Source: Echinococcus granulosus
Lineage: Eukaryota; Platyhelminthes; Cestoda; Cyclophyllidea; Taeniidae
DNA: 64,000 nucleotides
Assembly (NCBI RefSeq): GCF_000524195.1
Contig: NW_020170408.1
Coordinates: 349,085-413,084, forward strand
Direction: 5' to 3'
Under the pieces are notes generated by a model, which saw only the letters and a program-made list of their open reading frames with translations, was not told the DNA's origin and ran no database searches. Both the position numbers and the translations under genes were made by a program. Positions 36,201-48,137 of the stretch are shown piece after piece. Numbering within the stretch: position 1 is the stretch's first letter; each line of letters begins with the position of its first letter.

Positions 36201-39200
36201 GTGATTAAGCTTAAGCTTATAAACCTTTTTAAAGTGGCTCGCGAATCAAAGTACTGATATTTCTTTTATCATTTAAATATTTTGAGTTATTATTTTTGCC
36301 GGTTTTTTGGTAGCTTTCGGAGTTTATCACCAATTACTACTTCATATTTAGTATATCGAAATCGATTTAACCGAATTATTTTTGCAAAATATCTCAACTA
36401 ATTGGAATGGTGACTAATATTAAAATGGGATCTTTTAATACATCAACTAGATTTATTTGCTTTCCCATGTAGGACCGGGACGAATAAGAAGTTCGTACAA
36501 TTCAGGAGAAATGCAAAAACTGTCGAAAATCAACCAAGAAATTATACGAAGTGATTTGACGGCGTTTTTTGGCTTGAAAATTATGTTTTTTTCTAAGAAC
36601 TCTCATAATTTCTACTTTTCTTGGTTTTTTCAAAAGTTTTTTGTTTGGGCTTTGCAATCAATTTTCGCTTTACTACATTCCTAACGCATTGTTCTTTGAG
36701 CGTCTTCTTTTCTAACTTTTTTAAAATTTTAGACTTAGATGAACCCTTTTGTAGTGCTTTCTATGCTCTCTAGTTGCTCGAAATCACCATACATATAGCC
36801 TATGTATTCCGGTTCGGAATTTGACAATTCTCTGGGGCAGGAAGTGGCGACCGTAAGACCCCAAATTTCCCCTTCATTTTAAATTGCTTGCGGATAAAGT
36901 CGGTGTCATTTGATCGGATTTAGAATCCCTATATGTTTTGATCAACATTGAACACGACATCCGTGTCTCGTGATTTACATACTGACAGTCTCATACCTTC
37001 CTCAGGAGCATAGACATTGTTAGTTTGGATAGAGAAGCACCTGAACTCACCTCCGCGATAATCACTGCCTTCTGTAGCCCTTAGTGTTCCATTAGGGTCT
37101 GGATCCAACCGCACCGTAGATGCCATATTGATTGACCTTAAAGGCTGTTCAAAGGAAGCTGCTGTTGTTGTTGGTAACACCAATTCCGACTGATGATGTG
37201 GTCTAGAAGCCAGAGTCGTTGTGGCAATGCCAGCAGTTGCTATTCTACGCTGATACACCGGTGTCACGTAATCCGCATTTACTGGTGCATTCTTCAGGAT
37301 CGGTCGTTTCTCCTTCGACCGCGTTGAGTTCTGAAATCGACTTTGGAGCTCTTCAATTACCGAGTTGGGACTAGCATGTTCTGTGGGTTTGATCAATCCT
37401 CGGGAGATCGTTGGACTAGTTACAGCGGAGATGGAACCACCAGAGGAATAATCGTTGAATCCGCCTCCTCCTCTTCCTCCAGTGACAACACGTGATGCCA
37501 CTGTTGAGTTGCCACGATAATCCATAATCTGTAAAACCAACCGAGGGAATGGTTGTGGATAATGGAAAGTGTACAAATCCCACAGCGTGTGTGTATGGTC
37601 AGGGGTAAGGGTAGGAAAGGGGAGGGAATCGATCACCACGCTGTCTCCTGATTGGTCAGGTTTGTGGATGTGTCTCGGCGGGTGTGTGCATGCGTGCGGT
37701 GAACGCAAACTGATGCGTCATCTGTGGTGCAAGTAACAGACTGGGTTCAGGGCTTATCCCCCCTCCTCCGCCACCCTAACAGAAATGTCATTAAATCTAA
37801 CCCGTACTCTCTGATTATGCTCCATTACCTCAGGGGCAAAAAAACACGTGTAACTATCGTCACCTGTCGGTACGGTTATGCCCGATATCTAGCTTTTGGG
37901 GTCAAAGGGTCAACCTCTTCCTGAGAAATGATAGATTAGGTTTCTACGACTATCATTGTAAATGATAGGGAAGGTACAATTTAGCAGGAGGGTATTTTCT
38001 TATTTTAAACAAGCTTTACGAAATATTTTCAAGACTTCGTTTAATTTACCAGGATATATTTATGTTAAATCTATTTAAGCTTTGACGGTTTTAGCCATCA
38101 AGCTTTAAGCGGAAACAAAACTATATAATTCTACTGGTTGTTTAAATATTTTTAAGATCACTTATGACCCTAAAGGATGATTCATTCCAGAACCAGTAAA
38201 AACGCTTCGTCAAGGCATTTTTAATTCGTTCTTCGATTTTAAACAGGGAAAAAAAAACATTTATTCGTTGAAATTCTCACCTGCCTTTTCTTAGTCTACT
38301 TGCACCTGTCCACTGACTTAAATTTGGGATTAGAAAAAGCTCTCAAATCTGCCAGAAGTAAAAGGGTGACTGTTAGAGCCGCACTAAGACGGTTATTTTT
38401 AATCCCACGGGACTTGCAGTTGCGGTCAGCTTGTCAGTTGGCAGACTGGTGGGTTCGACAGTGCCAAAAAGACCTTAATAATATCATTCTCCCGTGTTTT
38501 GGCCCATAACCACAGGGACCACGGCTGGCAGTCCACACATTGTCCACAAGGTCTATCACCGAGAAAAATGTCATGGTGTGGTGCACATGTCACAGTTTCC
38601 AGCATGCCTAATGTGGAGCCGATTTGTGGGTGTGCATGCTGGGTGGTGAAGGAAGGAGGAGAGGAATCACCCTGCGATGTAATTTGAGATGTACCATTTG
38701 GAGCGAATGGTTAATAATCCCTAATTTATCTTCTTCTTCTCTTCCTTTTTATCTGATTCGTGGTAGCAACCAATGGGGAGTGGTTGTTGCTCTCAATCGT
38801 CCCAAAAATTGTTTGGGAGAAAAGTTTGGAGAAAGATCCTTTTTTCCATTTAAGAAGAATGACTTGTCGTCTTTTTTGTCGTTTTTCCAAGGGAGATGCT
38901 GCAATTTTTTGAAATTGAATTTGTTGGACAGTTGTTTGAATGCACACTTAAGATCGCGGGAACTTCAGACTTTGCGGAGACTGACTTGCATGACTTGTTA
39001 CAGTTTGGAAGGGGCCTCGGGACCGCTGAAGATTGGTGGATTTGTGGCGACCTTTCCAAAATCTGCCATTTCGAGGTCCACACCTTCACTTGATGACAGA
39101 GGAGATTAGGAGCTCAATAAATCGCAATTGACTATGAAAAAATGACTACACCGACATTGCAAAACGATGTGATTTGCATGAATTGGGAATATCGCCTCGA

Positions 39201-41908
39201 AAGACGACTGGAGTGGTGAACATGCTTGATGCAGAATAGTTCCAGGTTAATATTGTTCTCTGTGGCCTATGTAAATTCTTGACCGATACAGTTAAGTATG
39301 TGGAGGATACGACAGTCCGTATGTCTAAACGTGTCTGTCGAGCTGCAAATTCTATTCCATCTAACCCTGGAGGATGGTAGAGTTTAAAAGACGGACTGCT
39401 GGGACCTCATGTATTCTCCGGTGGTTTCCTCAAGCGTCAGTTTGGATTTTTGCAAAATGAGATATTACATTGCCTTGGAAGAAGAAGGCTCTCATCTGAC
39501 TGAATGATTGACTGGCCTTGACCACTCCTGAAAAGAAGTTTTTATTGCCCACCTAGGATAGGTAGATGTCAGCCGTCGATGTTTGGTTTTCAGCGAAGCG
39601 GAAGGTGTTTTAGAAGGTATATCCTTTTAGTACATACCACATACCTTTCAAAGGCTAGGCAACAAATCTTCCATCGTTGAAATGGAAGTAACTCCACTTT
39701 TTGGAAGTGGTGAGGCTTAGTCGGCCTCACTGGCATCTGACATTTGATGGCATTGAAGCGAGTCCGAGACAGCACGCCGTACCGATAGACCAGCCCATCT
39801 ATTCTGTCATCGGCGTTATGACAATATAGCTTCTTTGGTCGACTGTCTAATCATCCTTGGTGGAAACAATTCTCATCCTAGTGGATTTAAAATGTGGCAA
39901 GCACTTTCACTCCTTTGGCCTAACAGCCAAAAGGCGAAGGTATATTTATGCTAAACAGTGAGACCTAATGTCTTCCCCCCTACACCATTTTATCTTTGGG
40001 TTCTATGGGGCAATTGACGTTTAGGCTAATGAAGAGGGCCAGAAGCTGCACGACCAGCGGCGGACATCGGGCACTGAGGTTTTGTTGTTGATTGAGTCAC
40101 CACTGTTCTGTGTGTGTTAGTACACAGAAGAAGGAAAAAGTTGCTAGTTCACTTGCTTTGGTCTTGATCCTCTGTGACTTCGTTTGGTCAAGGCAATTTT
40201 TTCAGACAGATCAAGGGCAAAAATGCAATCTCTCCTTAATCTTGAGCCCTCAACAGCGCCTCGTTTGGTTACTTAATTATTTTTTTAAACATCGTGCAAG
40301 GAGGAAAAGTACAGTCCTCCTTTTTTTGCAACTTTTAATGTGCCTAACCAAAGTCGGCAATGTATGGCAAAAACGCCAAAGAAAATCATTTTGTATCACT
40401 TGTTTTACAGATTAAAATAAGGCCTACATTTGGATAAATGCAGAAAAATGGTACAGTTACCGTAGCTACTTCCCAAAAGTTGTAAATATAAGTGGACGAT
40501 CATGATCCAACCAATGAGCAAACCCTTCACAGATTAAACAAGTGCTACTAAAATTAAATAGTAGGCGTAATTTGTACACTTAGAACCTCACCGGATTGTC
40601 AGAAATATTTGTAAAAACTCCCGCCAAAACTGTGCATAGTGCTGGGAAAAAATTATTTTTGTAATAGTAAATAGTTTAATTCAAAATAGTAAACTCATTA
40701 CTCTAAAAACGTCTACGTGGATCTTCAAGTATCACCAACAAATTGTGTACGTTAATAAAAATTTCGTTAAATTTTTATTTATACTTACTCAGCCAAAGTC
40801 AAGATAAACTTTTTTTACATTTCTAATTAAAAAAATTGGGTTTAGCTATATCTACTATATGTAATGGACAAACGTCCTCTCTAAAAAGTCTGGTGAGTAG
40901 AGAATTTAGAAATAATTCACGTTTAGATGTAAATAACTTTAAGATTAAAATAATAACAAACTACTTTTAAATTAGCAAAATATTGTTACAAGATGGATTG
41001 AAGTTAAAAGACTAAGTGGTATTAGTCCCCAAACATAGCGACAGCAGATTTACCATGCGAAAAACAAAGAGCTACCTTCCATTTAAAGAATTATAAGTAG
41101 CAACATGTTTTTTGCTTAATTAGTAGGGGTTGTCAATGTCAAGCCCTGGCAAACCAATTCCTGCCCATAATTGGTAGCAGCAAAGGTCCAAATTGAATAG
41201 AAAAGCCATCAGTGAAAAAATCTACTATTTCCCTGATAGAATGTTTGATGAATATTTGCCAGCTTGATGACGAATATGTCAACAAGGACTAAACAAAGCT
41301 TTTTCCTTTTTTAAAAAAGGCAGCTTTAGGAAGGTGCAAGCATACCCTGTCATTATATTCTGATCGCGTCATGGAGGAATCCACGGGCTGTGAAGGAATG
41401 TAGACTGTTCCGATTTGGCTGTGCTTGCGCAGGCTGCGATGTCTGTCCAATGTGTTTGTAGCTATTCCTCTCTGCGATTGAAGAGAGGTCTAAATTTGCC
41501 CCAAAACATGAAAAAATTTACACTTTTAGTATAAAAAATTATTGATATCTACTTAAACTGCAATAAGTAGTACGAACAGCGCAGTTTTGAGTGCTACGTC
41601 TAAGTACGAATTTTGATAGTTCTTCTTACAAGTTCTTCAAAGTATGGCAGGGTAGGATATGGAGGACCAGTCGACGTAAGCGACGCCTCATTAAATTCGA
41701 CCTCCTTCTGTCGATTCAACTCGTAATCCTCCAAAAGACGACGCTTAATTGCATCCGAGTTGCTCATCAGGCCAGACTGTTTAACACCGTTGACGAACAT
41801 CTGGAAGGTTATTCCACTCGAATCGTCGTCAGAACTACGCCGCGAAAACGACATGCGCTTCGTAGGGCTCCGAGGTCCTTTGGATTGAAGCTGAGCCATC
41901 GCTGAAAT
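27283..41908 (-). CDS. Ser/Pro-rich protein with C-terminal coiled coil, unrecognised
   Basis: Exons on the minus strand: 41908-41630, 37528-37051, 33992-33886, 30368-30072, 28833-28789, 28725-28375, 27839-27780, 27405-27283. Every junction agrees in phase and the sum is 580 codons with the stop. The body is Ser/Thr/Pro/Gly-rich and basic, typical of disordered scaffold proteins (VVTGGRGGGG, PSSPRQAFRV, SLSRHPYYSY). A more ordered block, DENLVLPSVREIIRQVEEM, follows the 45-nt exon. The last exon is a clear coiled coil (LLEAFLEQRRQIQRLRKEI, then DKDRLIASLEKDI) ending HMYEPWR and stop. This layout suggests a cytoskeletal or junctional scaffold, but I cannot name the family. The first exon listed has an acceptor before ISAMAQLQ, so the gene either starts by trans-splicing with ATG 41899 or continues upstream, perhaps to the exons at 45.2-45.8 kb. 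Introns are up to 4.1 kb. Confidence 0.65.
30369..33885. other. Intron of the coiled-coil gene
   Basis: This is an intron of 3.5 kb, strongly AT-rich. It contains palindrome copy 2 at 32589-32608. Open frames here are short with no recognisable content. Confidence 0.55.
32589..32608. repeat. Palindromic motif, copy 2
   Basis: GCGTCAC-AAATAA-GTGACGC: seven-base perfect arms around a six-base centre. It shares the arms of the other three copies but has a changed centre. Confidence 0.7.
33993..37050. other. Intron of the coiled-coil gene
   Basis: This is an intron of 3.1 kb, AT-rich. I see no nested gene or clear repeat. Confidence 0.55.
37529..41629. other. Intron of the coiled-coil gene
   Basis: This is the largest intron in the model, 4.1 kb. 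A GC-richer block at about 38620-39110 is open in three frames and could hide an exon of another gene. The rest is AT-rich with no recognised content. Confidence 0.5.
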
Positions 41909-42081
41909 CTGCGAATGCTTAAATGGAAGGAAAAACTCAAACATTTTAAAATTTTTAAATTTTTAATTTAATCAATACCTTTGCATTATTTGCTTAAGCG
42001 TACTTTGCCCAAACACATTCCGCTGGGTGGATTTTTTTTTTTGATTTTCGAACTTAAAAATCCGCGTTGGAGTACAAAAAA

Positions 42082-42710
42082 ATGCGGCAGGTTGCGCTTT
42101 CGCTTTTACTGCTCCTTGAAGCTGCGTCTCTACACGCCGAGTCCAGTGACTTTGAACCGATGTTCCAGCATTTTCTTACCCTAAAGGAGGCTACCTTTCG
42201 AGAGATGCTGGAGAGGGAGAATGACATCGCCGAGTTGATGGCAGACGTCTCGGACGGCTTTAGCCCTCCTGACTTTATGGATGGCCTCATTTGCTACACC
42301 TGCGACGATTGTGAGAAAGAATTGGAGATTCACGAGTCCTCGGCCATATGCAATGAGTGTTTTGTGAGTTTGATTGTGCGCATAACGCCCACCTGAAATC
42401 GCGTTCCATATTTTGCCCATCCATCCATCCCTCTATCCTGTATCCATCTACCAATCTATCCTTCCACAATCTCATCCATTCGCCTCCTAATGTGGGATGT
42501 TAATTTTTATTTGTTCTATAGACAAAAGTTTTGAGTGATGGGCAAATTATCCGCGGCTGTAATGTCGAATCTCGCACCGCCTGTACTACTGGCCACAAGG
42601 CGAGGATTAGTTGTTGCAAATCGGACTACTGCAATGGAGCGGGAAAATTGCGGGTCTTTTCTACGTGCCTTCTGATTCTTGGATTGACAGCTGTCAATCG
42701 CTTGTTGTAA
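42082..42710 (+). CDS. Ly6/CD59-type GPI-anchored surface protein
   Basis: Two exons, 42082-42363 and 42522-42710, join in phase 0 to give 156 residues. The N terminus is a signal peptide (MRQVALSLLLLLEAASLHA). A Ly6/uPAR (three-finger) domain follows: CYTCDDC, then CNEC, GCNVES, ACTTG, CCKSDYCN, the last with the hallmark CC...CN ending. After it comes GAGK and a hydrophobic C terminus (STCLLILGLTAVNRLL), a typical GPI-attachment signal. An acidic linker of about 60 residues lies between signal and domain, longer than in CD59. CD59-like proteins are expanded on the surface of parasitic flatworms; complement inhibition is often proposed but not shown by sequence. A poly(A) signal lies 58 bases after the stop. 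The gene sits antisense to the coiled-coil gene and would be nested within it if the 45-kb exons belong to that gene. Confidence 0.85.
42417..42480 (+). repeat. ATCC/ATCT tetranucleotide tract
   Basis: This is an imperfect CATCCATCC, TATCC and ATCTATCC repeat within the single intron of the Ly6/CD59-like gene. Confidence 0.75.
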
Positions 42711-42767
42711 GGTGGCGGAAGAATTCGCGCTATTTCTAGAATTGAGTCGATGCATTTGACAAATGGA

Positions 42768-42773
42768 AATAAA
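42768..42773 (+). terminator. Poly(A) signal of the Ly6/CD59-like gene
   Basis: This is AATAAA, 58 bases after the TAA stop, at the expected distance for a short 3' untranslated region. Confidence 0.65.
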
Positions 42774-45241
42774 AGGTACTTTTCAAAATTATGAGCTCTG
42801 TTTGATTTATTTTTCTTTTCGAAAAAATTCAATTTAATTCTAATTTTAAAACATGTTTCGAAATAATTTGTGAGGATGGAGAAACCCCCCAAATGACCTT
42901 GACCTATTTTATGGTCTCACGTCCCAGGTTTTTTACTTTTTTGCAACACGAATCCAATTACTTGCTTCAGTAAGCCCTTTGAGATAATATTCCCTTGGTG
43001 TGTCGTCTGAGGCGAAGCAAAACACAAAACTGGTGCCAATCTGTTTCGTCTGACAACTGATCCGAAATTTCGTTGCCTCATGGGTCAACGTTGAAGGTAC
43101 ACGAGGTGAGACTTAACTGTGGACAGGATCACAGCACAAAAAGGGATAATTAAGACCACCTTTGATGTAGGCGGTCCCCACTACCTTATGTTCTGCAAGA
43201 GGGTAAGTTGAGCTGCCTTAGACTTGATTTAAAAGCACTCGTAGTGAAGGTGTCAGCGACAACTTGCATGTGTTACATGGGCAGGTGAGAGGCGCTGGCC
43301 ATCCACTTAGAGGCCCCGGAGCTGTGTTGGAATTGCGAGGAAAACTACTTATAGAGCACCTTCCTGTCTATGAAATTTTGATGCCGACAATCCTTCAACT
43401 TTCATTCCCTACAAAGCACCCTACAATGGAGTCGACTCTTCTTGCCCAACATGTTTTTCTACACATATATAGCAAACTTTGGGGATAACTGCCTCCCCCA
43501 TAGATAAGGATGAAAAAATTTTGTGATTTTTGTGCCTACCATATTTCCTGCGGTTGTATAAACACTTGAAACGTGAGGCAGGGCATGTGACTGCGAAGCT
43601 CTAAACGAAAAAAAAGCAACTTATCAAGTAACACTTTAACCGAGTATTAGTAGACAGTTATAAATACATACATTTTCATAAATAAAGAAAAAAAATTAGC
43701 AAAACCGACTTGTTAAACTAATGTTAGAGCCAGAAAATACGTAAAAATTATCTGCCTTTATTAGGACCCTTCCCTACTTAATTGTGATAAGTAGCACTCG
43801 ATATTTTACATTTTTCTTAAGAAGAATTGCAATTTACTTCATAAAAATGCTTATTCCTTCATAGTTAAGTTATTGGAGAACTTCAGTGGCCCTTAGTGAC
43901 CTTTCACACGAGGCATAATTAACGGACGGCTTCGTGATTCGCTAAAGGTCTTACGGAAGATCTTGTGCTGTTTAATCTCCAGGGTCATACTAAAATATTC
44001 CACTTCGCTAACTACAGCATCATGGGTGAGCTAGGCGCTGGTACAGTTTCTAACGAGGCGCAAGCTTTCGAGATTTTTTATTCATGAGAATTTTTGCCTT
44101 TAGAAGGAAAAGAAGGCACCCTGTCATGACCAGGCGTTCATGACACTTAGTCTTGGACTAACTAACTGACCGAATATTTGTGCTGAAGAAGGTGTATTGC
44201 TAGTGAGACTTTGAGCAGAATCGCATCAAGTAGGTGAAAGTCAGTAGCCATTAATTAATATCCACAAAAAATGGGGGAGTTCTTAATCAACAATCCACTA
44301 CATAGTCAGGTACAAGAAACACGGTTTAAAATGCCCATCGATACACTCACTTGTTTAACTAACAGACAGCCTAAAAAAGTGACTTTTACAAACTAGTCAG
44401 TTAAATTAGGAGAAGAAAGAAAGAACAAAGGGATGGTCCTTGAATCATCCGCATTCACAGCCAAAATACTCTCCTGTAAGCGGCGCTTCAAGGAGGGATT
44501 GTCAATCTGGTGGTGGGGCAAAAAACTTGCTCCTGCATCACCTTAATCACAATAGACACATCTCTCCTTCTTTTTTATGTACATCCACACCTACTCTTTC
44601 ATCCTTCGCAAATCCTCTGTTCGTGCACATTTACTGAGAAACCCGTGGGTTCAACCCTCATGCACTGACAAGCAGTGACAGGTAGGAAGGCTAAAAGATT
44701 TCCAAGGCATTCATTGCACTTTTCACTATTAGTATAAAAATAACCTCCTGACAGAACGACTGACTTGTGATGAGAAGTGGCCTTGCTAGGCTAGCAGATG
44801 GTCCACCATCCAATGCGGAGATCACCACAGCTCAAAAACCACGGTTTTGTGCCTTTCAGGTGTCCTATAGTGTTGTCTCTCCTCTCACAAATAATAAATT
44901 CCGTCTACGATTAGGAATCATTCCCAGTTGTTGTTTTTTAGGGGTAGATGAGGAGAGAGAGGGGAGAGGTTCCGCCTAACCTTATTTTTCCACCTATCTC
45001 TGCATAACATTTCCACAAGCCAAGTTTATCAATTCTAATTCACACTAGTCCATCACATGAAATACAAAGTAGAAAAGAAAAGGAATAAAGCCAGCTCTCC
45101 TATGTCAGGACTTTACGAATGAGGAGAAATACCAAATTTGAGTCTAACTTGTCCTCTTGGAAGGTAATGACACGTCCCATGATGTAATAGCCTTTGTTTT
45201 AATCAATCAAGAAAATGAAGAATCTATTTCTTTCGCCTTAC
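42774..45241. other. Spacer or intron without a confident gene
   Basis: This is AT-rich sequence. Short coding-like blocks on the plus strand at about 43147-43202 and 43267-43370 have weak splice sites and no recognisable domain. If the exons at 45.2-45.8 kb belong to the coiled-coil gene, a phase-adjusting exon should lie in this stretch. Confidence 0.4.
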
Positions 45242-45821
45242 CTTCTCTTGAGAGGCTCACTCTGCACCTCTTTGACGTAGCCACTGGGAGTCCACTGATA
45301 ATCGCTTTGTTGAATGCTCAAAGTGGAGAGTGAGGTGGGGATGATGGTGGGCGAGTCATTAAAACTCACTTGCGGTCGAAAGCTTGGATTGAGGTAACTG
45401 TGCTCCGAGAAACTGCGTGAATGCCAACTTGTCTCCAGTTGGGTGGGTCTTAGGGCATCATAGCGCATCTGAAAAGTAGATTTTAAGGAAATTGCTAGTA
45501 AATATTGAAGATAATGGATTGCTTGGCAAGTTGACCCTCCCTTAGCTGAAAGAGGGGAGGGGAAGGAAGTGCTATAACCTGCTTAATAGACGACCTTCGG
45601 ACTGCACCATTTGACTTTGTGAGGGGTGATGAGGTAAATTTGACGAAAGATCCTGACGACGAATTGATAATGCCCTGCTGCGGGGCTGCTAAGAACGTGG
45701 TGGGATTCAACCTCACTGGATTCACCGGGGTACTGTAGACCTTAGAAAAGGCCGTAGGATGGGTTCCACCACCTTCGGCAGTTGCAGCGCAAAAGTCGCC
45801 TCTTGCATTTCGTTGCATCTT
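45242..45821 (-). CDS. Two upstream exons of a Ser/Pro-rich protein (partial)
   Basis: Minus-strand exons 45821-45579 (81 codons, acceptor TTATAG, donor GTTATA) and 45468-45242 (75 codons plus two bases, acceptor TTTTCAG, donor GTAAGG) join in phase 0. The product is Ser/Thr/Pro-rich, e.g. AFSKVYSTPVNPVRL and QQSDYQWTPSGYVKEV. Composition and strand match the coiled-coil gene further downstream. However, the last donor leaves two bases while the exon at 41908 begins in phase 0, so a linking exon is missing or these belong to a separate gene. Upstream exons are not located. Confidence 0.5.
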
Positions 45822-45869
45822 CTATAAAGAATTAGCGAAATCAACATCACTAAAATTATCAACAGTGAT

Positions 45870-45885
45870 GTCACATATATGTGAC
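45870..45885. repeat. Palindromic motif, copy 3
   Basis: GTCACATATATGTGAC, a perfect 16-base palindrome, flanked by GAT and GAC. It lies about 50 bases outside the exon that starts at 45821 on the minus strand. Confidence 0.75.
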
Positions 45886-48114
45886 GACTGTGTTTTCCTT
45901 TTATGAGACCAATAAAACGCCTATGTGATACGTACTTTTCCATTCATTTATGACAGTTAGTTTGTTTAAGCCGTGGCTCGCACAGCTTGTGGTTGCATAG
46001 TTGCAAGAGGGGATAGGGCAGGTCACGTGGCTTTCTGTTAGAAAAAGTAATACCTTTCTGCGGGAGGAGGAGGCATTGACTGAAACACATAATGCGAAGA
46101 CCCCCCTACCTATCGCCCTCCCGCCCGCCAGCCAGCCACCCATCTGGACACCTATACACCTTCTTTATGCTGTTTACGCTATGTAGCTAGGTACTGGGAA
46201 AAGGGTTTATCCAGCCTACTCCCATTCCTGACTTCCCCATTCTGATATTATTGCTGTCCGGGGTTGGTGGTGGAATGGGCAGAAGGTGTCCATTTTTCAT
46301 CGGGGAGTAGGATCACATGGATAGTTATTTGATAGATGAAATCGTTCTAGCAATCTATCCATCATTTGTTTCTGAACATTTTAGATGGGTGAAATCGTCT
46401 TCAACATTAGTAAGTAAAGGAAGAGAGAATTTTCCCTCAAAATGCTCATGTAATTCTTTGAAAAAAGGGTACAAACCCCTCATCAGAGGTCTTGCTGCAC
46501 CCATATCATCACCATAAATCGTTTTTTAAGAAATATGTTTAGCTCTTTCAAACCTCTTTACTTGGATATCGTTCGCCATGGGTGGTGAAAAGTTGTCAAA
46601 TGTCAAGGCACCTTTGATAATGTTTTTGGCATAAAATGTGCTTGGTTTATTTCACCACGACATGTGGCCACCTTCTCTGGCGACTAGTCAGCTCACTGCA
46701 GTGTCAACGTTGAAGACGCAATGAACCACAATGGAACAGAGAGAGGCTCACTATCAACACCCGAACGGTTTGAGAGGTATCACCAAGATGGTTACAGTGA
46801 CCATGTGAATTGGAGAGTCCATTTGATTGAATGTATCAGTTTGGAAGAATGTGGATCGGTGGTCTAAGCAGACTACACCTATAAAACAAATAGCTGCCAA
46901 CAATTTCTGAATTGGCGGGCGAAAACAGACAGACGAGGCAAACGGCGCAGATTTATGTCCAACTATTAACCTAATTGTGCCTTTTGGCCAAAAAAACCGC
47001 TCTTAAGAGACTAACCATTTCTAAATCATCCACAACAGGAAAAAAGGCGAATTAAGGAATTGAGTTTATTCCGGACAAAGTTTGACTAATAAATAACTTA
47101 TAAAATTGCCCGTTTTTTGTTTTTGAATGTCTACTATTAACATGACTTTCATTAGATGTCAAAGAAATATTTCTTTGCGTCAACTGAAATGATTAACGAG
47201 TCTAGACGTTAAGATGGTGAAAAACAAGCACTAGATTAAATCAATTTTAGCTGTTTTTAAATCATTTGGAGTTAAATCACCACGGCAACATAAACCAATG
47301 CGTTGCTTTAAACATGTCTTTGTTTTCTCTTAATATTTTGCAATTCGCAGTTTTTGAATTTTTCGAAAAATAATTACAAACAAATGGAACTATTTGAACG
47401 ATTCGTTTTTTCAAAAAGCCGTGGTTTAACTAGGTTTTTGTTAATTTTTTCAAATTGGTACCTTCTCTCAAGGCATCAAAACACGAAGCGGTTTGGAGAA
47501 ATGCTGCCGTTCTACCTGTCGGAAAATTTTGATGTTGTTGTCTGTACATGAAGTGGCAAGGCAAAATGCACTACTTATAAATTATTCATTTCCAACAACC
47601 AGTTCGGGTGAGAAATTCTTCCCTAATGCTGATGTATTTGACATGCAAATATTTATTTCAATTTCTCACCAGTTTACTGATTAGTAAAACGAAGGGCTTG
47701 CAACCACGCAACACCTATGTTGCTTAAATGTCCCTTTCCGAGAGGAAGCGGGCAGACCAATCGAGCGGAGAAACTTCGGTGCAGCCAATATCCTGACAAC
47801 TCGGAAAAAAGTCTCTCATTTACTTTACGTAATAAGTATGTAGAAACTAAATCAGCCTGGGTGTTCTGGGAGTATGAGGGCCAGGGAAGAGGAGATCTAC
47901 AAGCCTCATCCTACAACTGTATCAACGCAAAAAGACAATTTGTAAGCCTCTCACTTTTATCAACTAAAAATGACAAGTTGCTGGAAAGGCTATTACTACG
48001 TTCTCGGTATTTCATCTACTTTTTAAAGACATAATTTGGAATTGTTTCGTATAGTGACGAATTTGTGGGATGAAACTGAATCTTTTATGCAAACGAGAAA
48101 GCCGACTGTGATTC

Positions 48115-48137
48115 GTGTGTGTGTGTGTGTGTGTGTG
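48115..48137 (+). repeat. GT dinucleotide microsatellite
   Basis: This is an uninterrupted GT run of 23 bases in non-coding sequence. Confidence 0.95.

Noticed and set aside
42054..42420. Minus-strand frames opposite the Ly6/CD59-like exon
   Set aside because: They mirror the true plus-strand exon, which has a signal peptide, cysteine pattern and matching splice sites.
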